Shown here: positions 29,330 to 36,271 of the stretch, one piece after another
How the letters are laid out: the number at the start of each line of letters is the position of its first letter
Position numbering within the stretch: the stretch's first letter is position 1
Source of the DNA: Methylobrevis pamukkalensis
GTDB taxonomy: Bacteria; Pseudomonadota; Alphaproteobacteria; Rhizobiales; Pleomorphomonadaceae
DNA: 53,548 bases
Reading direction: 5' to 3'
NCBI RefSeq assembly: GCF_001720135.1
Contig: NZ_MCRJ01000008.1
Location: 1-53,548 of the forward strand
The notes under the pieces: model-generated
Database searches by the model: none
The model's input: only the letters and a program-made list of their open reading frames with translations
What the model was told of the DNA's origin: nothing
Made by a program: the position numbers and the translations under genes

Positions 29330-30740
29330 CCGCGCTGACGGCGGGCACCCGCACGCCGCGCAGCAGCAGGAGGCCGATGGCGAAGAAGGCCAGCAGCGGC
29401 ACGAGGCCGGCGCGCTGGCTGCCGGTCAGCATGGTGGCGAGGCCGACCATGGTCGGACCGATGAAGCTGGTGATCTTGCCGGTGAGGGCGAACAGGCCGA
29501 AGAACTGCGCCGCCTGTCCGGGCGGCGCGAGCCGCACCAGCATCGAGCGCGAGGCCGCCTGCAGCGGCCCGGCGGCCACGCCGATCACGATGCCGAGGCC
29601 GATGTAGAGCCGCTCGGGCAGCGAGGCGAACAGGCCGTCGCCCGGCTGCGGACCGGCCACCTCGACCACGAACAGCATGTGGTCGGCGCCGATCGAGAGA
29701 ATGCCGATCGCCGCGCCCATCAGCAGCATCAGCGCGCCGCAGATCACCGCGCGCGGGCCGATCCGGTCGTCGAGCCGGCCGCCGGCGAAGGCGCCGACCG
29801 TGCCGGTGAGCGTGAGCAGGATGCCGAAGATGCCGATCTCGATGGTGCCCCAGCCGAAGGTGCCGGCCGCATAGATGCCGCCGAAGGCGAACAGCGCGAT
29901 CAGGCCGTCGGTGTAGATCATGTTGGCAAGCAGGAAGAAGAACACCGGCCGGTTCTTCGGCAGGGTCTTCAGCGTCTCGCCGAGCTGGCGGCGGCCGGCG
30001 ACGAAGGCGGCGCCGATGCCCATGCGCTTGGGCACATCCGGGGTGAACAGGAACAGCGGCAGCACGAGTGCCGCGAACCAGATCGCGGTCAGCGGCCCGC
30101 TTGCCCGGTCGCCGGCCCGGCTTTCCGGGTCGAGGCCGAACAGCGGCTCGAGGCCGAAGAGCGTCCGCCCGGTCTCCGGATCAGCCGCCATCAGGCCGAG
30201 CACCAGCGCGAGGCTGACGAGGCCGCCGGCATAGCCCGCCGCCCAGCCGGTGCCCGACAGCCGGCCGAGCCGCTCGGGCGGCACCAGGTCCGGCATCATC
30301 GCATTGGTGAAGACGGAGGCGTATTCGACGCCGATGGTGCCGATCGCGAAGGCGATCAGGGCCAGCGGCACGAGGTCGGGCCGTCCCGGCTCCACGAACC
30401 AGAGGGCGGCCGAGGCGAGGATCGTCATCAGCGTGAACACCGCGATCCACGGCTTGCGCCGGCCGCTGGCGTCGGCGACGGCGCCGAGAAAAGGCGAGGT
30501 GAGGGCGATGGCAAGGCCGGCCAGGCCGGTGGCATAGCCCCAGAGCGACTGGCCCAGCACCGGGTCGGAGGCGACCGCCGACACGAAATAGGGCGCGAAG
30601 ACGAAGGTGGTGATCAGCGTGAAATAGGGCTGCGCGGCCGGATCGAACATGATCCAGCCGAAGATGCCGCGCCGGCTTGCGGGCCGTGGCACCCTCGGCT
30701 GCGCCACCGGGCTCTCGAACGGCTGCGGCGCTTCATCCAT
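29310..30740 (-). CDS. MFS transporter, UMF1 (Atg22-like) family
   Basis: 476-aa inner-membrane protein with about twelve helices. Features of the UMF1 group are the N-terminal WIMFDPAAQPYFTLITTFVFAPYF, the GAVADASGRRKPW loop, and the second-half GRLDDRIGPR motif. The start codon lies inside the end of the ohrR gene (8-base overlap), so it is co-transcribed with the peroxide-sensing regulator. The substrate is unknown; amino-acid efflux has been reported for yeast Atg22 only. Confidence 0.9.
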   Translation of the reverse strand: MDEAPQPFESPVAQPRVPRPASRRGIFGWIMFDPAAQPYFTLITTFVFAPYFVSAVASDPVLGQSLWGYATGLAGLAIALTSPFLGAVADASGRRKPWIAVFTLMTILASAALWFVEPGRPDLVPLALIAFAIGTIGVEYASVFTNAMMPDLVPPERLGRLSGTGWAAGYAGGLVSLALVLGLMAADPETGRTLFGLEPLFGLDPESRAGDRASGPLTAIWFAALVLPLFLFTPDVPKRMGIGAAFVAGRRQLGETLKTLPKNRPVFFFLLANMIYTDGLIALFAFGGIYAAGTFGWGTIEIGIFGILLTLTGTVGAFAGGRLDDRIGPRAVICGALMLLMGAAIGILSIGADHMLFVVEVAGPQPGDGLFASLPERLYIGLGIVIGVAAGPLQAASRSMLVRLAPPGQAAQFFGLFALTGKITSFIGPTMVGLATMLTGSQRAGLVPLLAFFAIGLLLLRGVRVPAVSAATSPRP

Positions 30741-31212
30741 GAACCGTCTCCCGCTTGTCGGACGCCGCGTTCAGCGCCGCCTCGAGGTCCTTCAGGTCCT
30801 GATGCAGGGCGAGGATGTCCGGCAGCGGCCGGCCGATCGCCGCGCCGATCTCCCGGGGGATCGCCGCTGCCGCCTCGCGCAGGCCGTCGCCCTTCGGCGT
30901 CAGCGCGATCAGCACCTGCCGCTCGTCATGGGCCGAGCGCCGCCGCGTCACGAGTCCGGCCTCCTCGAGGCGCTTGAGCAGCGGCGTCAGCGTGCCGGAA
31001 TCGAGCGTCAGCTTCTCGCCGATGGTCTTCAGCGGAACATTGTCCGCCTCCCACAGCACCAGCATCGCCAGATACTGCGGATAGGTCAGGCCCAGGGGGG
31101 CGAGCAGGCTGCGGTAGAGGCGGGTGAAGGCGCGCGAGGCCGAATAGGTCGCAAAGCAGAGCTGGCGATCGAGGTTCGGCGCCCGGCGCCGGGTGTTCGT
31201 CGTGTCGCTCAT
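30733..31212 (-). CDS. ohrR: Organic hydroperoxide regulator OhrR (MarR family)
   Basis: 159-aa redox-sensing repressor. The N-terminal LCFATYSASRAFTRLYRS carries the reactive cysteine (Cys19) in the position conserved in OhrR proteins. YPQYLAMLVLWE and the wHTH DSGTLTPLLKRLEEAGLVTR with wing DERQVLIALTPKG follow. Oxidation of the cysteine by organic peroxide releases DNA. It is divergent from ohr, with an AATT-rich operator-like site between. The MFS gene overlaps its stop. I chose ATG 31212, which gives the conserved short N-terminus. Confidence 0.93.
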   Translation of the reverse strand: MSDTTNTRRRAPNLDRQLCFATYSASRAFTRLYRSLLAPLGLTYPQYLAMLVLWEADNVPLKTIGEKLTLDSGTLTPLLKRLEEAGLVTRRRSAHDERQVLIALTPKGDGLREAAAAIPREIGAAIGRPLPDILALHQDLKDLEAALNAASDKRETVHG

Positions 31213-31389
31213 CACCCCTCCGATCGCGCGCCGCGCCGCAGCATGACCATAGACCACTCCCGCCACCGCCGGAAACCATATCGCCGCCGGCGCGTTGCCA
31301 CAGGGAGTGGCGTGCAAGACACCGGCTCCGGCCCGGTCGCCAATCGCCTGGCGATCACGACATTGTCAGCAGCACGACTTGCATAGCGC

Positions 31390-31410
31390 ATAATTTAATT
31401 GTACACAATG
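31390..31410. promoter_or_regulatory. OhrR operator between ohrR and ohr
   Basis: CATAATTTAATTGTA at 31390-31404 matches the known Bacillus OhrR palindrome TACAATTAAATTGTA in 12 of 15 bases, with the right half AATTGTA perfect. It overlaps a second small palindrome, ATTGTACACAAT, at 31399-31410. The AT-rich island stands out in very GC-rich DNA. A GGAAC at 31422-31418 on the minus strand followed by N18-TT is compatible with a sigma-EcfG promoter toward ohrR, but its -10 is poor. Confidence 0.65.
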
Positions 31411-31474
31411 AAAATGGTTCCAGCGACGGAGCCGACGAGATCCTCCGAACCGATTGCCGACAGGGAGACATCAC

Positions 31475-31902
31475 ATGACGATCAAGAAACTCTACAGCAC
31501 CAAGCCACCGCCACCGGCGGCCGCTCGGGCAGCGCCAAGTCCGAGGACGGCGTCCTCGAGGTCACGCTGACCGTGCCGAAGGAAATGGGCGGCGACGGCG
31601 CCCGCGGCACCAATCCCGAGCAGCTGTTCGCCGCCGGCTATTCCGGCTGCTTCCTCGGCGCCATGAAGGCGGTCGCCAGCAAGCACGGCGTCAAGATCCC
31701 CGACGACGCCACGGTCACCGCCACGGTCGCCTTCGGCAAGCGCGAGGACGGCCCCGGCTTCAACATCGCGGTCGATCTGGAAGCCCATGTGCCGGGCATC
31801 GAGCTGGAAAAGGCCAACGAGGTGGTCGAGGCCGCCCATCAGGTCTGCCCCTATTCCAACGCCACCCGCGGCAACATCGAGATCACCGTCAAGGCGGTCT
31901 GA
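31475..31902 (+). CDS. ohr: Organic hydroperoxide resistance protein Ohr, frameshifted as sequenced
   Basis: Thiol peroxidase of the OsmC/Ohr family, about 142 aa after repair. Both active-site cysteines are present: YSGCFLGAMK and HQVCPYSNATRGN. GGGAGA lies 6 bases before ATG 31475, which opens MTIKKLYSTK. The next bases read CCACCGCC; a G is missing between AAG and CC (near 31505), and the following frame continues ATATGGRSGSAKSEDG to the stop at 31902. It reduces fatty-acid and other organic hydroperoxides, using lipoylated proteins as reductant in other bacteria. It is divergent from ohrR. Confidence 0.92.
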
Positions 31903-31933
31903 TCGTCGGGGCCATCGGCCTTGAACCATGCGA

Positions 31934-31974
31934 GGCGCCGCGATCCGGACCGGGATTGCGGCGCCTTCTTTTTG
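31934..31974 (+). terminator. Rho-independent terminator of ohr
   Basis: Perfect 8-bp stem GGCGCCGC (31934-31941) and GCGGCGCC (31958-31965), a 16-base loop, then TTCTTTTTG. It lies 32 bases after the ohr stop. Confidence 0.9.
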
Positions 31975-31995
31975 TGCGGTCCACCCTCCGGCCGA

Positions 31996-32037
31996 TTGAC
32001 GTGATCATCTAAACATGACACTAAAACTCATATTAAA
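31996..32037 (+). promoter_or_regulatory. AT-rich putative promoter/operator of the TonB receptor unit
   Basis: TTGACG at 31996-32001 is a good -35 hexamer, and the following 36 bases (with ATCATCTAAACATGACAC and CTCATATTAAAG) are strikingly A/T-rich for this genome. No exact -10 at 17 bases is found. The composition is compatible with a Fur- or Irr-type iron-responsive site, but I cannot match a consensus. Confidence 0.35.
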
Positions 32038-32060
32038 GGGCGCGTTCGGGGCTGGGAATC

Positions 32061-34283
32061 ATGATGCGTTTGACGGGGGTGTCGCTCATCGCGATCGCGA
32101 TGGGCTGTTCCATGGCGGGTGCTCAGGAGGGCGTGGCGCCAGCAGGTTCGCCGGACGAGACGTTGCTGCTCGATCCGATCATCCTGCATGCGGCGTCGGG
32201 CCAGAAATGCCGGAAGGTTGCCAGTCCCAACGGGCAGGACACGGACCTGCCGCTCTGCATCGGGCTCGGCACCGAGCGTGACGGCCTGCCGGGCGCGACC
32301 ATGGACCGGGCCGAATTCGGCCGGCTGCCGACCGGCGCCCGGGTCCAGGACGTGATCAAGCGCCTGCCGGGCGTTTTCACCGGCGGCGGTCCGGGCGAGG
32401 ACAAGGACGCCCGCGTGCTCGGCCTCGACAAGGAATACACCCGCACCACCATCGACGGCATCCAGTTGCCCGACGGCGGCGAGAAGCGCGAGTTCAACCT
32501 CGACCGGCTGTCGTCGTCGCTGGTGGAGAGCGTCGAGGTGATCCGCAGCCGGCGTGCGGAGATGGAGGCCGACGGCATCGCCGGCCGGGTCGACATCAAG
32601 CTGCGCGACATCCCGCGCGAGCGCGAGATCGCCGTTCAGGGCGCGGTCGGCGCGCCGGAGGGCGGCGACATCCAGCAGTGGCATTCGCTCACCGCCGGCG
32701 GCATGCTGAACGAGACCTTCGGCGCGCAGGGCGCGGTGTCGTGGAGCAAGGTGCCGAACATCAAGACCAAGACCAAGACCGACAAGGACGGCGTGACGCT
32801 TGCCGAGACCGAGGACGAGGTCAAGGACGTCACCTCCACCGATTTCCTCGGCGACTTTCTCTGGCAGACCGACGACACGGCCGTGCGCTTCAAGCCGACA
32901 TGGCTGAACCAGGTCGAGGACAAGGACAAGACCAAGGCGAAATACAAGTCGGACGGGTCGTTCAACGGCTCGGAAACCGAGGCGGAATCGAAGACCAAGC
33001 GCACCGTCGGCGGCGCCTTCTCGGTGCGCCACGACTTCGACGAAGCCTTCTCCGTCTTCGAGGGCGCGACGCTGGATGCCCGCGTCGCCTACTATGCCGG
33101 CAGCGAGGACAAGGACAAGGACAAGGCCACCTACAAGGCCGACGGCAGCGAGGAGGCCTCCAAGTTCGAGACCGAATGGGAGGAGAAGAACGACGACCTG
33201 TTGCAGGGCGAGGTCAACCTGGCCTTGCCGTTCGAGGCCGGCGGCGCCCACAACATCCTCAAGACCGGCCTGCTCGCCAAATACAAGACCCGCGACAAGG
33301 CGAAGACCAAGGCCAAGGCCGGCATCCCGCAGGCGGCGGGCGAGAAGGATGTCTATGCGCTCGAGGAAATCACGATTGCCGGCTACGTCCAGAACGAGAC
33401 CGAATTCTTCGGCGCCGTGAAGATCACGCCCGGCCTGCGCATCGAGGCGACCAGCCTTGAGGCGACCTCGGCCGCCGGCATGACGTCGGACGGCGACGCG
33501 ATCGACCTGCTGCCGTCGCTTCCTTTCGAGGTCAGGTTCTCGGAGGACTGGGCGCTGTCCGGCGGCATCGCGCGGGTCGTGACCCGGCCGAAGTTCGACC
33601 TGCTGGTGCCATGGGAAACGAGCGGCAGCGACAGGACCACCATCGGCAACCCGGACCTCGAACCGGAGCGCGGCTGGGCCTATGACGTCGATCTCGACTA
33701 CACGTCGCCGCATCTCGATCTCGGTGCCGGCGTCTTCTACCGGTGGATTTCCGACCGGATCGAGGAGGTGGCGACCGGCGACGAGGACGACGACGGCAAC
33801 CCGATCTACCAGTCGCAGAATGTCGGCGACGGCTGGACGGCGGGCGTGATCCTGGAAGAGCGCGTCGGCCTCGGCCTGCTGGGTCTCGAAGCCCTCGAGG
33901 GATTCTCGATCACCTCGACGCAGACCTTCGCCAGAAGCCGGCTCACCGAATACGACGGGACGAAGCGCCCGTTCAAGGAGCAGCCGGACTTCTGGGGTGA
34001 CGTGGCGCTGGTGTGGAGCGATCCGGATGCGCGCCTGTCGGCGGCGCTGGCGCTGAACTTCACGTCGGAGATCACCTCCAGCGGCGACAATGGCGACGAA
34101 GTGCGTGATGCCGAACTCACGCTCGATGCCGAGGTCGACTATCGCCTGACCGACCAGATCACCCTGTTTGCCCTTGCCGAAAATCTCACCGGCACCGAGC
34201 GGGTGAAGCGCAAGGCGGACGGCGCGGTCGAGGTGGAGGAAGGGGCCCGGTCGGTCTACGTCGGGCTCAAGGGATCGTTCTGA
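32061..34283 (+). CDS. TonB-dependent outer-membrane receptor with Lys/Asp-rich segments
   Basis: 740-aa receptor. A signal peptide (residues 1 to about 22, ending AGA) is followed by the plug domain (VQDVIKRLPGVF, TRTTIDGIQLPDGG, SSSLVESVEVIRSRRAEMEADG) and a beta-barrel ending in the classical C-terminal Phe (VGLKGSF). Four segments at about 233-258, 286-314, 348-378 and 407-428 are dense in Lys, Asp, Glu and Thr (KTKTKTDKDG, EDKDKTKAKYKSDG, SEDKDKDKATYKADG, KTRDKAKTKAKAG). They fall where extracellular loops alternate with strands. They may bind an anionic or metal-chelate ligand. The PepSY and reductase genes follow, hinting at iron uptake. ATG 32064 is an alternative start. Confidence 0.92.
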   Translation: MMRLTGVSLIAIAMGCSMAGAQEGVAPAGSPDETLLLDPIILHAASGQKCRKVASPNGQDTDLPLCIGLGTERDGLPGATMDRAEFGRLPTGARVQDVIKRLPGVFTGGGPGEDKDARVLGLDKEYTRTTIDGIQLPDGGEKREFNLDRLSSSLVESVEVIRSRRAEMEADGIAGRVDIKLRDIPREREIAVQGAVGAPEGGDIQQWHSLTAGGMLNETFGAQGAVSWSKVPNIKTKTKTDKDGVTLAETEDEVKDVTSTDFLGDFLWQTDDTAVRFKPTWLNQVEDKDKTKAKYKSDGSFNGSETEAESKTKRTVGGAFSVRHDFDEAFSVFEGATLDARVAYYAGSEDKDKDKATYKADGSEEASKFETEWEEKNDDLLQGEVNLALPFEAGGAHNILKTGLLAKYKTRDKAKTKAKAGIPQAAGEKDVYALEEITIAGYVQNETEFFGAVKITPGLRIEATSLEATSAAGMTSDGDAIDLLPSLPFEVRFSEDWALSGGIARVVTRPKFDLLVPWETSGSDRTTIGNPDLEPERGWAYDVDLDYTSPHLDLGAGVFYRWISDRIEEVATGDEDDDGNPIYQSQNVGDGWTAGVILEERVGLGLLGLEALEGFSITSTQTFARSRLTEYDGTKRPFKEQPDFWGDVALVWSDPDARLSAALALNFTSEITSSGDNGDEVRDAELTLDAEVDYRLTDQITLFALAENLTGTERVKRKADGAVEVEEGARSVYVGLKGSF

Positions 34284-34367
34284 CCTGCCGGTCAAACCGG
34301 CGGGCTGATCTGCGGACGTAGCCGGGCCGCGCGGACACCGCGGCGACATGACCTCAAGGAGGGCGAC

Positions 34368-35096
34368 ATGACACTCAGGACCTGGCACGCGTGGCTCAGC
34401 ATCGCGCTGGCGCTGCCGATCGTCATCGTCTCGATCACGGCGATCCTGATCGCCCACGACAAGGATCTCGGCACCAAGAACGTCGCCCTCACCGGCCCGG
34501 GCGAGGGCGCGCCTGCCGCCTTCGAACTGAAGGCCTTCCTCGAAACGGCCGACGGCACCCGCTACTACGGCACGAAATACGGCCTCGTGGCCGAGGGCAC
34601 TGGCGGAGTGCCGATGAAGGTCGGCGCGATCGGCGAGGAGGAGGTGCGCGATCTCGCCGCCGCTGACGGAACGGTGTTCGCGGCCGGCAAGACTGGTCTC
34701 TGGCGCGCCGGCCGCGACGGGCTGTGGACGCAGGCGATGCCCGGCGACGTCTGGTCGGTGTCGACCTCGGGCGCGGCGATCTTCGCCGCTACCAAGGAAC
34801 AACTCTGGCGCTCGGACGACGGCGGGGCGACCTTCCGGCCCTCGCCGCTCGCCGACGAGGCGCTGTCCGGCTATGCCGCCGTGCATGGCGCGCCGGCCTA
34901 TACCCTCAACAAGCTGGTGATGGATCTCCACACCGGCAAGCTCTTCTTCGGCAAGGATCTCGAGTGGATCTGGATCGACGCGATCGGGGCGGTCATGCTG
35001 TTCCTCTCCCTGTCGGGCGTGGTGATCTGGCGCCGCGCCGAGCGCCGCAAGGCGCTGGCCTCGGCTGGCAGCGGGGCGCATGCGGCCACCGGCTGA
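34368..35096 (+). CDS. PepSY-associated membrane protein with Asp-box periplasmic domain
   Basis: 242-aa protein with one N-terminal helix (WHAWLSIALALPIVIVSITA, residues 6-25, extending a little further) and one C-terminal helix (IDAIGAVMLFLSLSGVVIW). The flanking motifs, histidine in TWHAW and NKLVMDLHTGKLFFG, are those of PepSY_TM proteins. Between the helices about 160 residues probably face the periplasm and contain a repeat-like pattern (TGLWRAGRDGLW, EQLWRSDDGGATF); SDDGGATF is an Asp-box as in beta-propellers. Related PepSY proteins take part in periplasmic ferric-siderophore reduction. AAGGAGGG precedes the ATG. It sits 84 bases after the receptor gene and 46 before the reductase gene. 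Confidence 0.82.
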   Translation: MTLRTWHAWLSIALALPIVIVSITAILIAHDKDLGTKNVALTGPGEGAPAAFELKAFLETADGTRYYGTKYGLVAEGTGGVPMKVGAIGEEEVRDLAAADGTVFAAGKTGLWRAGRDGLWTQAMPGDVWSVSTSGAAIFAATKEQLWRSDDGGATFRPSPLADEALSGYAAVHGAPAYTLNKLVMDLHTGKLFFGKDLEWIWIDAIGAVMLFLSLSGVVIWRRAERRKALASAGSGAHAATG

Positions 35097-35142
35097 CGTG
35101 CCCCTGGCCGGCGCCTCGCTTCCCAGGGCATGAGACGGCGCG

Positions 35143-36240
35143 ATGCTGACGCTTGCCGGCGCGGTGGCCGTCGTCCTGATGCTGCTGCCGGTGCTGCTGG
35201 CCGCGGCGCTGTCGCTCGATGGGCTGCGGCACACGGCGGCCCGGCTGCGCGCGGCCGTCGCCGACCGGCCCCTGGCTCTGGTCGTAAGCCGGCGAAGGAT
35301 CGTCGGCGCCGATGCCGTGCAGCTTTCGCTCGTCTCGGAATGGCGCCCTCTGCCCGCCGCACGCGCCGGCCAGCATCTCGTGTTCGACCTGCCGGTCGAG
35401 GGGCGCGTCGTCCGGCGGGCCTACTCGCTATCGCGTCACGACCGGCTGGCATTGTCCTGGGAGGTCACGGTCAAGCGCGAGACGGGGGGCGCCGGATCGG
35501 GCTTTCTCATCGACCGGGCGGTCGAGGGATGTCGGCTCACGGTGTCGCGGCCGCGCGGGTCCTTCCTTGACACCGATCCGGACCGCCCGGTGGTGCTGGT
35601 TGCCGCCGGCGTCGGCATCACGCCGTTCCGGGCGATGCTGATGGCCCGGCGCCGCCGGCCGCGCGCGGGCCGGACGGTGCTCTGGTTCACCGCCCGCACG
35701 CGGACGAGCCTCTATTTCCACGACGAGTTCGCCGCGCTGGAGCAGGCGACCGGCTGGTTCCGCTACCGGCCGGTCCTGACCGGTGACGCGCCGGCCGACT
35801 GGGCCGGCGGACGCGAGCGGCTCACCGCCGCGGCGATCCTGCGCGACCTGCCGGCGGGCGCGGACGTGCTGTTGTGCACCGGCAAGGCGATGGAGACGGC
35901 GCTGGTCGAGGGGCTGGTCGCCGCGGGATTTCCGCGCGCACGGATCCGGCACGAACAGTTTGCTGCCGCCTCGGAGGAAGCCGAGGTCGCCGGCGAACTG
36001 ACGGTCGTCACCGCGTCCGGATCGCGCCGCCTTGCGCCCGGCCGGGCAACCTCGCTGCTCGACGTCCTCGACCGCGCCGGCTGCGCGCCGCCCTACGAAT
36101 GCCGGGTCGGCGACTGCGGCCATTGCCGCGTCGAGATCACGGCCGGCACCGTCCATGATCTGGACGGTGCCGGCCCGGTCTGCGGCCGCGTGCTGGCCTG
36201 CCGGGTCCGGCCGGACGGCGACGCGACCGTGGCGCTGTGA
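35143..36240 (+). CDS. Membrane-anchored FAD/NAD(P)H reductase with C-terminal 2Fe-2S ferredoxin domain
   Basis: 365-aa electron-transfer protein. Residues about 4-26 form a hydrophobic N-terminal anchor. An FNR-type FAD domain follows with RRAYSLSRHD (flavin-binding RxYS motif) and GFLIDRAVEG, then an NAD(P)-binding domain with AAGVGITPFRAML and LLCTGKAMETALVEGL. The C-terminal ferredoxin domain has four cysteines as C-x4-C-x2-C and a distal C (ECRVGDCGHC, then VLACRV). It probably moves electrons from NAD(P)H through FAD and 2Fe-2S. Encoded after the PepSY gene, it is the plausible electron source for ferric reduction, but direct coupling is inference. Confidence 0.88.
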   Translation: MLTLAGAVAVVLMLLPVLLAAALSLDGLRHTAARLRAAVADRPLALVVSRRRIVGADAVQLSLVSEWRPLPAARAGQHLVFDLPVEGRVVRRAYSLSRHDRLALSWEVTVKRETGGAGSGFLIDRAVEGCRLTVSRPRGSFLDTDPDRPVVLVAAGVGITPFRAMLMARRRRPRAGRTVLWFTARTRTSLYFHDEFAALEQATGWFRYRPVLTGDAPADWAGGRERLTAAAILRDLPAGADVLLCTGKAMETALVEGLVAAGFPRARIRHEQFAAASEEAEVAGELTVVTASGSRRLAPGRATSLLDVLDRAGCAPPYECRVGDCGHCRVEITAGTVHDLDGAGPVCGRVLACRVRPDGDATVAL

Positions 36241-36271
36241 GCGTGACGGCCTGGTCCGCCTCGACCTCTTC

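Noticed and set aside
32028..35234. Minus-strand open frame of over 1,000 codons opposite the TonB receptor
   Set aside because: Lacks any recognisable domain, has shadow composition (long His/Arg/Gly runs), and the plus strand codes for well-defined proteins.
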